A stretch of DNA of 28,118 bases from CAZUAQ01 sp964618455. Lineage in GTDB: Bacteria; Planctomycetota; Phycisphaerae; UBA1845; PWPN01. The notes under the pieces are model-generated. The model had not been told where the DNA came from, ran no database searches, and saw only the letters and a list, made by a program, of their open reading frames with translations. Shown here piece after piece: positions 7,168 through 14,600 of this stretch; the stretch's first letter is position 1; each line of letters opens with the position of its first letter. Made by a program: the position numbers and the translations under genes. Where the stretch lies: NCBI GenBank assembly GCA_964618455.1, contig CAZUAQ010000063.1, positions 1-28,118 on the forward strand. Reading direction: 5' to 3'.

Positions 7168-7818
7168 ATGAGCAGCGGCGACGATCCACTCCCGATCCAC
7201 AGTCTGGCCGAGGCGTACCTGTACCTCATGATCACGCCCTGCGCCGCCTGCGGGAAAGGGGAACGCGTGGCCGACGACACCCGCGCGCGGCACGATGCCG
7301 ACGCCCGCGTCCTGACCGTTCCCACGGTCTGCAAGACGTGCAAGGAAAGCCGGGACATCGCCTTTGACACCCGCCAGGTCGAACCCGAAGGCTTCAAGGC
7401 GGTATCGCCGAGCACGGTGGCGGCCATCAACCCGACACAGGAACCGTCGAAGATCATCGATGTCGGCGGCTGGATCACGCTGGCCACGGTGTTCGCCGAC
7501 GCGGCCAAGAAGGCGGGCAGCCCCGCCGAGGCACGGCACGTCAAGATCGAGGCGGCCCAGTGCCTCGACGAGGCCCTGCTCTTTTACAATGACGACAACA
7601 ACGACCTGCCCCCGCAGGAAGCCTTCTATCACGAGCGGACCCGCAAGCAGTTCCAGCGCACGCCCGAACTCTTCAGCCGCCAGCGCCTCGTCAGCCTTCG
7701 GGCAAAGCTCCCGGTGGTGTACGTCACGGACGGCGCGCCCCTTGCCGCCGGGGAGACACTGCCTCCGCCAAAGAAACGCAAGCGCCGCTGGTGGCCCTGG
7801 GGAAAGAAAGAGTCATGA
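7168..7818 (+). CDS. Putative zinc-binding protein of unknown function
   Basis: The 216-residue product has two CxxC pairs near its N-terminus (CAAC at about 24-27 and CKTC at about 53-56), suggesting a treble-clef or zinc-ribbon fold. A helical middle region (about 95-150, GGWITLATVFADAAKKAG, then HVKIEAAQCLDEALLFY) has a TPR-like look. The C-terminus is a basic tail with KKRKRRWWPWGKK. There is no signal peptide. GGAAGG precedes the start. Its stop overlaps the glycosyltransferase start by ATGA, so the two are cotranscribed and coupled. I do not recognise the family; the basic aromatic tail might touch the membrane where the partner acts. Confidence 0.75.
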   Translation: MSSGDDPLPIHSLAEAYLYLMITPCAACGKGERVADDTRARHDADARVLTVPTVCKTCKESRDIAFDTRQVEPEGFKAVSPSTVAAINPTQEPSKIIDVGGWITLATVFADAAKKAGSPAEARHVKIEAAQCLDEALLFYNDDNNDLPPQEAFYHERTRKQFQRTPELFSRQRLVSLRAKLPVVYVTDGAPLAAGETLPPPKKRKRRWWPWGKKES

Positions 7819-9428
7819 CCGAGTCCGAGCCGAGGCCACCGGCGAGCGCCGCCGAATCCCCCGATGTCTTCATGCTGATCTTCGGCATCGGCACGCTGGG
7901 CGCGTGGGTCAAGATCGCCTCGCTCAGCCGCCACTTCAACATTGGCGAAGGTTGGACCAGTCGGCCGATCCCGTTCGTGGTGATCCTGTTGCTCGTGGCG
8001 GCGGCCCTGTATCTCGCCGCCTACATTCTCGTGCGAAAATGGCCGACGGCGCGGTGGTACCTGCCCTTTATCATCGCGGTCGGCTTGGCAGCGCGACTGG
8101 TGCTGCTGCCATCGCACATGATTCAGGAATCGGACGCCTACCGCTACATCTGGGACGGGCACGTGCAGCAGGCGGAGATCAACCCCTACCGTTACGCGCC
8201 GCAATTCATCAAGGATGCATGGGACTATGGACGATCCGTCAACGCCCCTGAAGATGTCGAGCAACTCATCAAGGACATTCGTGGCGAGCAAGATGCGCGC
8301 ACTGTGCTCAACTGGGTCAGCTATCCACGGTACGTCACTATCTATCCGCCGCTCGCCCAGTTGACCTTTCTCACCGTCACGTCGGTCGCGCCATGGAGCC
8401 TCCTCGGCATGCGTGTGGCGTTTCTGGTGATGGACCTGGCGACGTGGTTTCTCGTGGGCCTGCTGTTGCGGCGCGCGTCGCCGGCACGGTTTCTTTCCGG
8501 CATCCTCTTGTACGGCTGGTCACCGCTGGTGCTCAAGGAGGTGATCAACAGCAACCATTATGAAAGCCTGACCGCGCTGTGCATCACCGCGACGGTCGCG
8601 CTGCTCGTGTTCACACGCTCTCGTGCTGGGCGCCCCTCTGAGCAGTCGTCCAAGAAAGATCTCGGCATCCTCGCTCGGCTGGCCGCCTCGGCGACGCTGG
8701 GCCTGGCCATCGCCGCCAAGCTCTACCCGATTCTTCTGGTGCCCCTGGTGGCGGCGGTGCAGTTCCGACGAAGACGGCGACTTCCCTGGCTCCTGCCCCT
8801 CGTCGGAGTGGCGCTCACCGCCGCGGTGACGGGCGGACTTTACGCACTGTATGCGGAAAAAGGCGTGGAACTGACCGGCTCGCTCAGCAACTTCATGGCC
8901 GAATGGGAACGCAACGCCATCATCCACCCGCTCACCGTCAACCTGATCAACGCAATCGGTACGCAACCGGTGAACGCCTGGATCCCCCCCGCCTACCAGG
9001 GCCATCAAGCCGTCTTCATTGCATCCGCGCTGCTCGGGACCGCCGTGCTGATTCTGCTCGCCGCGCTCACGCTCCGCCTGGTCGCCAAGCCGGTTCAGCG
9101 CGAAGCCTTCCTCGGTTATGCGATCATCGTGGTCGTCTTTGCCTTCAGCGTCTGTCATGCTATGAACCCGTGGTACCTGGTGGGCATCGTTCCCCTGCTC
9201 GCCCTGCAAAGGCGGCCCTACCTTTCCGTCCTCCTGCTGACCGGCATCATGGCCCTGCGCTATCTGAATTTCTACGTGGAATATCGCTACGACCTCGACG
9301 ATCCGGAATGCCAACGCCTGCTCTGGATCATCCGATGCTGCCAGTTCATCCCCTTCTATCTGGCAGCGCTGATCGAGATCGTCTATCGTTACCGCGGTCG
9401 ACGGCCCGTTCGCCCGGCTGCTGCATAG
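7815..9428 (+). CDS. GT-C fold membrane glycosyltransferase (GT87/mannosyltransferase-like)
   Basis: This 537-residue protein has about ten or more transmembrane segments. The first outer loop carries the GT-C signature: an acidic residue in QESDAYRYIWDGHVQQAEIN followed by PYRYAP, and later TIYPPLAQ. This matches polyprenol-phosphate-dependent mannosyl/hexosyltransferases (GT87/DUF2029 and Mpt-like), which move a sugar from a lipid carrier at the outer face of the membrane. The acceptor is unknown. The ATG at 7815 overlaps the upstream stop, the strongest argument for this start over 7791. A charged cytoplasmic stretch (SRAGRPSEQSSKKD) separates two membrane blocks. Confidence 0.85.
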   Translation: MTESEPRPPASAAESPDVFMLIFGIGTLGAWVKIASLSRHFNIGEGWTSRPIPFVVILLLVAAALYLAAYILVRKWPTARWYLPFIIAVGLAARLVLLPSHMIQESDAYRYIWDGHVQQAEINPYRYAPQFIKDAWDYGRSVNAPEDVEQLIKDIRGEQDARTVLNWVSYPRYVTIYPPLAQLTFLTVTSVAPWSLLGMRVAFLVMDLATWFLVGLLLRRASPARFLSGILLYGWSPLVLKEVINSNHYESLTALCITATVALLVFTRSRAGRPSEQSSKKDLGILARLAASATLGLAIAAKLYPILLVPLVAAVQFRRRRRLPWLLPLVGVALTAAVTGGLYALYAEKGVELTGSLSNFMAEWERNAIIHPLTVNLINAIGTQPVNAWIPPAYQGHQAVFIASALLGTAVLILLAALTLRLVAKPVQREAFLGYAIIVVVFAFSVCHAMNPWYLVGIVPLLALQRRPYLSVLLLTGIMALRYLNFYVEYRYDLDDPECQRLLWIIRCCQFIPFYLAALIEIVYRYRGRRPVRPAAA

Positions 9429-9484
9429 ACTCTCGGGCGAGCCAAACTTCCCGTCGCTCATGTCGATTCGAAGGAGCCCACACC

Positions 9485-11470
9485 ATGCCATCTTGCCTGA
9501 TCTCGCTGCTTGTATGCGCCGCCGGTGGCCCGGCCGCTGCAGAGGAAACGATCCATGTCGATGTCGCCGTCTACGGCGGTACGGCCTCGGGAACGGTAGC
9601 TGCTATTGCTGCCGCCAACGAAGGCGCGAGCGTCATTCTCCTCGAACCGCGTCGCCATATCGGCGGCATGGTCTCCGGCGGGCTCGGGGCATCGGACATT
9701 GGCCGTGCCTATGTCGTCGGCGGCATGTCCCGCGCATTCTTCCAGCGTGTGGGGCAACACTACGACCGCGAGATCGCCTGGCAGTTCGAACCGCACGTGG
9801 CCGAGGAAGTCTTCCGGGATTGGCTGGCGGAAGCGGACGTGAAGGTCCGCTTCGAACAGCCGCTCCGGAACGTGGTCGTGCGCGATGGCATGATCCGCCA
9901 CATCGTGACCGGTGATGGCACGAAGATCGAGGCGGACGTGTACATCGACGCCACGTACGAGGGCGATCTCATGGCCGCCGCGGGCGTACGCTACACGTGG
10001 GGGCGCGAAGGGCGCGACGTTTACGGAGAATCGCTCGCCGGGCGACTGGCCAAGAGCCCCAAGCACCAGTTCCACGTGGACATTCCCGCCCGCCGGGAGA
10101 ATGGCAAGCTGTGGCCTACGGTCAGCAAGTCGCCTCCCGGTGCAGTCGGCTCGGGTGACCGACGCGTGCAGGCATACAACTTTCGCCTCTGTCTCAGCGA
10201 CGACCCCGCCAACCAGGTCCCGTTCCCCAGGCCTCCGGGCTATAACGCGGATCGCTACGCGTTGCTGGGTGCGTACCTGAACAAACGCGGCACCGAAATC
10301 GGTCTTGGCGACATCATGCACGTGCAGAGCATGCCCAACGGCAAGACCGACATCAACAACAACGGCCCGTTCTCCTCGGATCACATCGGGGGCAGCGCGG
10401 ACTACCCGGATGCCGATCCCCAACGCCGTCAGGAGATCTGGCGGGACCATGTCCACTACGTCCAGGGCTGGTTGTACTTCCTGGTTCACGATCCTTCGGT
10501 GCCGCCGCACATCCAGAACGAACTTCGGCGTTACGGACTGGCGAAGGATGAGTTCGTGGATAATGACCACTGGCCGCACCAGCTCTACGTCCGGGAGGCG
10601 CGGCGGATGATCGGAGCCTACGTGATGACGCAGCGCGATCTTCAGGAGCAGCGCACGAAACCCGACGCCATCGGCATGGGCTCGTACAACATCGATTCCC
10701 ATCACGTGCAGCGCTACGTGGATGATAACGGCTTCGTCCGCAACGAGGGGGACATGCAGATCCCCGTCGAGCCCTACGCGATCAGCTACCGCGCCATCAC
10801 CCCGCGCGCGGCCGAATGCACGAACCTGCTGGTGCCGGTGTGTGTGTCTGCCTCGCACGCGGCGTACTCGTCCATCCGGATGGAACCGGTGTACATGATC
10901 CTCGGCCAGAGCGCGGGCACCGCCGCCGCCTTGGCCGTCCGGGAGAAGACGACCGTCCAGGATGTATCTTACGATGGGTTGCGAAAGCGGCTCCTGGAAC
11001 ACGGCCAGGTCCTCAGCCTTGATCATGCCATCGTGCGCTACATGCGGGCCTCGGATCTGGCGGGGATCGTCGTGGATGACCGCGATGCCGAGCGGCGGGG
11101 ACAATGGACGGTTTCCGGTTCAGAAGGACCGTACATCAACCAGGGCTATCTTCATGACGGCAACACCGCCAAGGGCGAGGCGTCGCTCGTCTTCACCCCG
11201 GACCTGCCGCATGCCGGACGCTACACCGTGAGCCTGGCCTACACGTCGCATGGAAATCGCGATGAACGCGTTCCGATAGTCATCAACACGGTAGAAGGCC
11301 GAGAGACAATTCATGTCAATCAGCAAACCCAGCCATCCCGTTCCCCCTTTCAGCCTCTGGGGGTTTTTGAACTTGCCGCCGGCAAACAGGCCACTGTCAC
11401 GGTGAGCAACGAAGGCACCAGCGGTTACGTGATTGCCGACGCCGTGCAATGGCTGCCGGTGAAAGAGTAA
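9485..11470 (+). CDS. Exported FAD-dependent oxidoreductase with C-terminal golvesin-like domain
   Basis: The 661-residue protein begins with a signal peptide (LISLLVCAAGGPAAAEE, cleavage likely after the Ala run). It is followed by a Rossmann FAD-binding motif VAVYGGTASGTVAAIAAANEG with LLEPRRHIGGM, as in the FAD_oxidored family common in planctomycetes. The catalytic body runs to about 510, ending with the second FAD contact region (MILGQSAGTAAALAVRE). Residues about 545-660 form a beta domain like the golvesin/xanthan-lyase C-terminal module (GRYTVSLAYTSHGNRDERVP and IADAVQWLPV), which may bind polysaccharide. AAGGAG precedes the ATG at 9485. Substrate unknown; an exported flavoenzyme acting on glycans is plausible but inferred. 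Confidence 0.88.
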   Translation: MPSCLISLLVCAAGGPAAAEETIHVDVAVYGGTASGTVAAIAAANEGASVILLEPRRHIGGMVSGGLGASDIGRAYVVGGMSRAFFQRVGQHYDREIAWQFEPHVAEEVFRDWLAEADVKVRFEQPLRNVVVRDGMIRHIVTGDGTKIEADVYIDATYEGDLMAAAGVRYTWGREGRDVYGESLAGRLAKSPKHQFHVDIPARRENGKLWPTVSKSPPGAVGSGDRRVQAYNFRLCLSDDPANQVPFPRPPGYNADRYALLGAYLNKRGTEIGLGDIMHVQSMPNGKTDINNNGPFSSDHIGGSADYPDADPQRRQEIWRDHVHYVQGWLYFLVHDPSVPPHIQNELRRYGLAKDEFVDNDHWPHQLYVREARRMIGAYVMTQRDLQEQRTKPDAIGMGSYNIDSHHVQRYVDDNGFVRNEGDMQIPVEPYAISYRAITPRAAECTNLLVPVCVSASHAAYSSIRMEPVYMILGQSAGTAAALAVREKTTVQDVSYDGLRKRLLEHGQVLSLDHAIVRYMRASDLAGIVVDDRDAERRGQWTVSGSEGPYINQGYLHDGNTAKGEASLVFTPDLPHAGRYTVSLAYTSHGNRDERVPIVINTVEGRETIHVNQQTQPSRSPFQPLGVFELAAGKQATVTVSNEGTSGYVIADAVQWLPVKE

Positions 11471-11535
11471 CACCGTGTACTGATGCGCGTTCAAAGTGAA
11501 AACCGCGTCGCCATGACGGAATAGAAGCAGCGCGT

Positions 11536-11591
11536 AAAAATGGCAACATCGCGTGATGCCCATTCGGCGGGTGGCTTCACGCGATGTTGCC
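11536..11591 (-). terminator. Strong hairpin, minus-strand terminator
   Basis: GGCAACATCGCGTGA (11542-11556) and TCACGCGATGTTGCC (11577-11591) are perfect 15-bp arms around a 20-base loop. Read on the minus strand the hairpin is followed by ATTTTTA, fitting a rho-independent terminator for the secreted-protein gene that ends at 11750. On the plus strand no T-run follows, although the hairpin also sits 71 bases after the FAD oxidoreductase stop. Confidence 0.75.
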
Positions 11592-11607
11592 GGTCAGCAA
11601 GGAGGAA

Positions 11608-11628
11608 CTCTGATGGGAGGCATCAGAG
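11608..11628. other. Perfect 8-bp hairpin with GGAGG in the loop
   Basis: CTCTGATG and CATCAGAG enclose GGAGG. On the plus strand the stem covers the start codon of the small frame at 11613, and another GGAGG lies just before it at 11601-11605. It lies downstream of both convergent genes. Confidence 0.4.
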
Positions 11629-11756
11629 GACTCGCTGGGAGTCCGTCACGAATCCGATCGTTTCATTCCGTTCCATCGGCCCATGACTACTCTCTTGTAC
11701 GTGCATCCCTCGTGTCAGTTGCGATTCGGTTCCGATTCTTTCACCAAATTCAGTAG
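11613..11756 (+). CDS. Possible 47-residue small protein (doubtful)
   Basis: A textbook ribosome binding site (AAGGAGG ending at 11605, 7 bases before the ATG) precedes a 47-codon frame rich in Ser, Arg and Phe. It has no recognised motif and its last bases overlap the end of the minus-strand secreted-protein gene. The start codon lies within the stem of the hairpin at 11608-11628. Only the good ribosome binding site argues for it; codon use is unremarkable. Confidence 0.2.
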   Translation: MGGIRGLAGSPSRIRSFHSVPSAHDYSLVRASLVSVAIRFRFFHQIQ

Positions 11757-12211
11757 GCCGCATGCCGCACGACTCGCGTGTGCACGCCGCGGGCCGGATA
11801 ACGCCGGCCGTGCTCGACCACTTTCGTATAGCCTTCGCGGACCAGCACCTGCTTCTGCACCGTCGTCCAGTAGCCGCTCTCGATGACCTGCGGCTCCTGC
11901 CGGTAGGCGACCACCTGGCCGTTCGCATCCAGCACCGGCACTTCGCGGTACACGGTCTGCGTCGTCGGCACCCAGACCCGCTCGCTCACCAGGGCATATT
12001 CGGCGGGGACGTATACCGTTCGGGTCACCGCCACCGGACGGGCGCGCCCCACATGCACACCGACGCCCACATGATCGCCCGCATGGACACCCACGCCGAC
12101 GTGACCTTTCCGACCTCCGATATCCAGACGGAAATTGAAATCGCCCGCCATGGTGCTTGCAGGCATCCAAGCCGCCGCCATCATCGCCGCCATCATCATG
12201 ACCTTGTTCAT
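11750..12211 (-). CDS. Small secreted protein with repeated YxxxT/valine-rich stretches
   Basis: The 153-residue product starts with a clear signal peptide (MNKVMMMAAMMAAAWMPASTMA), then a Gly/Val/His stretch (GVGVHAGDHVGVGVHVG), then several beta-like units, including TRTVYVPAEYALVSERVWVP, TTQTVYREVPVL and VIESGYWTTVQKQVLVREGY. It resembles small exported proteins seen in many planctomycetes whose function is unknown. The start at 12211 is chosen because GGGAGG lies 9 bases upstream; the frame is open further to 12436 but lacks a start with such support. It is convergent to the FAD oxidoreductase and divergent from the diguanylate cyclase. A structured leader precedes it. Confidence 0.8.
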   Translation of the reverse strand: MNKVMMMAAMMAAAWMPASTMAGDFNFRLDIGGRKGHVGVGVHAGDHVGVGVHVGRARPVAVTRTVYVPAEYALVSERVWVPTTQTVYREVPVLDANGQVVAYRQEPQVIESGYWTTVQKQVLVREGYTKVVEHGRRYPARGVHTRVVRHAAY

Positions 12212-12552
12212 CACGAACCTCCCTTTCACTGACCGACGCCGAACCCTTCGGCGTACACCGGATAAGACATTGATCCCCGGAAAAGGTTTGCCGGTGTGAA
12301 CTATTTTTCTTGGAGAATGATATGCCGCAGCTGAATAAGTTATCGGACGTGAGGATTGGGGATTCCATGTACCCTCCTCCTTCCCTGAGTATGAAGGCGA
12401 CCTCCCGATCAGCCGATGATGGGTGAGATACACCAAGCTGCAAGAAGTGGATCGAGGAACTGATAAAGCTTGAACTTAATTTATTCGATCCTGGCGCACA
12501 AAGCTACCTTGTTGCTTGCTCCCGTTGAACGGGGAATCGTAGATTTCGAGGC
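12212..12552. other. Divergent intergenic region
   Basis: This 341-bp region separates the secreted-protein gene (minus) from the diguanylate cyclase gene (plus) and must hold both promoters. The half nearest the minus-strand gene contains two adjacent hairpins (12236-12297). A short CCCGT/ACGGG hairpin lies at about 12522-12534 before the cyclase gene. I see no convincing -10/-35 pair for either gene and no known riboswitch consensus. Confidence 0.5.
12236..12297 (-). promoter_or_regulatory. Two-hairpin structured leader of the secreted-protein gene
   Basis: On the minus strand ACACCGG (12297-12291) pairs perfectly with CCGGTGT (12261-12255) around a 29-base interior. Directly after it ACGCCGAA-GGG-TTCGGCGT (12254-12236) forms a perfect 8-bp stem with a 3-base loop. 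The ribosome binding site (about 12220-12225) follows some 11 bases later. Two abutting stems in this position suggest a regulatory RNA leader or an mRNA-stabilising structure. The interior contains GGCAAACC, which recalls part of the c-di-GMP-I riboswitch, but the rest of that consensus is not seen. Confidence 0.45.
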
Positions 12553-13995
12553 ATGACGTTGAAAGAAGTTCACGCCCAGACATCTCCGGCCGACGCCCCG
12601 ACCGTGTCCCTGAATCGGGAGACGGGGACCCTGGCCTCCATCCGTAAGAACTTGCAGAGCCTGGAGTTCAAGGCGGCCATCTGGGTGGTGATTCTGATCG
12701 TCAGCGTGACCGCCACCGGCACCTTGATGAGCGCCAGGGCCATGCGCGATGCGTTCTACCAGAGTGAGTTCGCACATGCGCGCACGGAAGCCCAATCCAT
12801 GGCCCTCGCGGCCACCCCGGCCTATGAGCAGGAACGGCACGACATGCTGAAGAACACGGTACGGGCGATGGTCAAATCGCCCACGGTAGCGTATGCCGCG
12901 TTTGTTGAGCCTGACGGTCGGATTATCGCCATGAGAAGCAAGGGTGACTTCGTGCCCCGTCACCGGCTCGAGAATGATCCGCTCTACCTGAAGATCGATT
13001 CGCTCGATGAACCGCGCGTCATCGAATCGGAAGTCGACGGCATCTACGCCGTGGAACTGATGATCGAAGTCCCGCGGATCCATCACGTCAACACCCCAGC
13101 CAAGGGCTTTTCGGACGCCGTTCCGTCCGGCTACATGCTTGTGGCGACGGACATCTCCCCGATACGCAATCGCCTGCAGGACGTCAATCGGCAGCTGATT
13201 CAGCTGGCCGCGATCCTGGTACTTCTGGTCGTCCCGATCTGCCTGGCCACCACGCGCTACGTTGTCGCGCCTCTGAACGAACTGGCGCGCACGGCGCGAG
13301 CGATCGCCAACGGCTCGGTGGATGAGCGGGCCGAGGTCCGCGTGGGTGGTGAAATCGGCGAACTGGCCGAAGCCTTCAACACGATGACCGACCGCGTCGT
13401 CTCCGCCCACATGGACCTGTTGCGCTTGAACGCGGAGCTTGAACAACGGGTCAACAAGCGCACGCAGGAACTGGCCCGGCTGGCGGCCTGCGATCCGTTG
13501 ACGGGGCTGTATAACCGGCGGCACTTCGGCGAGGTGTTCCACAGGGAGTTCGCGGCATCGCGGCGCTACGAACGCGACCTGTCCTGCCTGATGTTCGACC
13601 TGGATCACTTCAAGGAGACGAACGATCGATTCGGGCATCGTACCGGGGATGAGATCCTCATCCTTGTCGCCCTGTCGATTCAAAGTGTGCTTCGCGAAAC
13701 GGACGTGGCCGCGCGTTTCGGGGGGGATGAGTTCGTCGCGATGCTTTCGCAGGCGACATGCCAGGAAGCGCTACCGGTGGCCGAGCGTATTCGTGACACG
13801 TTTTCGAAAAAACTGAAATCCAAATATCCGGATGTGCCCGCCACCATCAGCATCGGAATCGCAAGTTTGTCCACCTCGGACGCCACGAGCGCGGAAGACC
13901 TGATCCACGAGGCGGACGTCGCGCTGTACAAGGCGAAGGAACGGGGTCGCAACCAGGTCGCTGCCGCCGAAGCGCGCCCCCTATTGACGTCTTGA
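12553..13995 (+). CDS. Membrane-bound diguanylate cyclase (sensor-HAMP-GGDEF)
   Basis: This 480-residue protein makes cyclic di-GMP from two GTP. It has a transmembrane helix at about 41-60, an extracytoplasmic sensor region of about 150 residues (61-213) with no family I recognise for certain, a second helix at 215-233, a HAMP domain at about 234-285, a short coiled coil and a GGDEF domain from about 312. The active-site GGDEF is intact at 390-394, and RETD at 381-384, five residues before it, is the product-inhibition I-site, so an active feedback-controlled enzyme is expected. The start has GAGG only one base away, a poor fit, so the exact N-terminus is uncertain. It lies 180 bp before the ESCRT-like operon on the same strand. 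Confidence 0.92.
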   Translation: MTLKEVHAQTSPADAPTVSLNRETGTLASIRKNLQSLEFKAAIWVVILIVSVTATGTLMSARAMRDAFYQSEFAHARTEAQSMALAATPAYEQERHDMLKNTVRAMVKSPTVAYAAFVEPDGRIIAMRSKGDFVPRHRLENDPLYLKIDSLDEPRVIESEVDGIYAVELMIEVPRIHHVNTPAKGFSDAVPSGYMLVATDISPIRNRLQDVNRQLIQLAAILVLLVVPICLATTRYVVAPLNELARTARAIANGSVDERAEVRVGGEIGELAEAFNTMTDRVVSAHMDLLRLNAELEQRVNKRTQELARLAACDPLTGLYNRRHFGEVFHREFAASRRYERDLSCLMFDLDHFKETNDRFGHRTGDEILILVALSIQSVLRETDVAARFGGDEFVAMLSQATCQEALPVAERIRDTFSKKLKSKYPDVPATISIGIASLSTSDATSAEDLIHEADVALYKAKERGRNQVAAAEARPLLTS

Positions 13996-14050
13996 CTGCT
14001 CTCCGCCCGTGTTCCTGTCCCCGCCGTCCAGGGAATCTCACGCCTCGGTC

Positions 14051-14084
14051 TTCGAATCATTCGAAACAACGTGCGATTTTCGAA
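14051..14084. promoter_or_regulatory. Triple TTCGAA motif upstream of the ESCRT-like gene run
   Basis: TTCGAA occurs at 14051, 14060 and 14079, and CGATT-TTCG-AATCG forms a short hairpin around the third copy. The cluster lies about 90-125 bases before the first gene of the run (14176). It could be a regulator site or a weak terminator for the cyclase gene. I found no firm -35/-10 pair, though GATAAT at 14113-14118 could serve as a -10 box. Confidence 0.3.
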
Positions 14085-14175
14085 TCGTGCCGACTTCCCG
14101 GATAAGGTACGATGATAATGGTGAAGAGTTTCCGGATGCCCGTTCGTTCAATAAACGCGACCTGCGGGGCAAAGC

Positions 14176-14583
14176 ATGATTCAAGGTGTGGCCAAGTATC
14201 TGGGAGGGAAAGTACTGACCGCCATTCTCGTGGTGGCCTGCGCGCTGGTGGTGATCTGGTACTGGCGGTTGGATCCCTCCGCACGGGAGGCGCTCTGGTC
14301 TTCCGTGAAAGGGGTACTGATCTGGCTCGGATTCGTGGCGGTGTTTCCGTGGGCGCTCTTTTTCGTGCCGACCCTTGTCGTGAAGGCCGAGAGCAACGCT
14401 GTCAGCGCATTCACGCTGCTGGGTTATCTGGCGGTGGATGTGGCCGTGGCATTCCTACTGAGCGGCGGATCTTGGGGATCCACGTGGCAGGCGGTGTTGA
14501 TGTGTGTTGGTTTCCTGGCAGCCGGGGTTTACAATTTCATGGTGTGTGATTTCCTGGCGGAGCGTGCGGAAGAGTCCGCCTGA
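14176..14583 (+). CDS. Small four-helix membrane protein, first gene of the ESCRT-like run
   Basis: The 135-residue product has four hydrophobic segments (about 11-29, 46-70, 78-96 and 103-121), ends in a short charged tail (FLAERAEESA) and has no cysteine motif or catalytic signature. A GGGG lies upstream of the ATG. Only 17 bases separate its stop from the kinase start, so cotranscription is very likely. I do not recognise the family. In this context it may be a membrane anchor or the membrane partner of the kinase or ESCRT-III-like proteins; this is inferred from position only. Confidence 0.75.
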   Translation: MIQGVAKYLGGKVLTAILVVACALVVIWYWRLDPSAREALWSSVKGVLIWLGFVAVFPWALFFVPTLVVKAESNAVSAFTLLGYLAVDVAVAFLLSGGSWGSTWQAVLMCVGFLAAGVYNFMVCDFLAERAEESA

Positions 14584-14600
14584 CCGAAACGGGGGTTCCC

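Noticed and set aside
9458..11104. A 548-codon minus-strand frame opposite the FAD oxidoreductase
   Set aside because: It lies antisense to a gene with a signal peptide, FAD motif and good ribosome binding site; its translation is rich in Arg, His and Val with no domain.
12236..12297. c-di-GMP-I riboswitch beside the diguanylate cyclase
   Set aside because: Only a GGCAAACC fragment is shared; the second conserved strand and the tetraloop-receptor elements are not seen, and the leader belongs to the opposite-strand gene.
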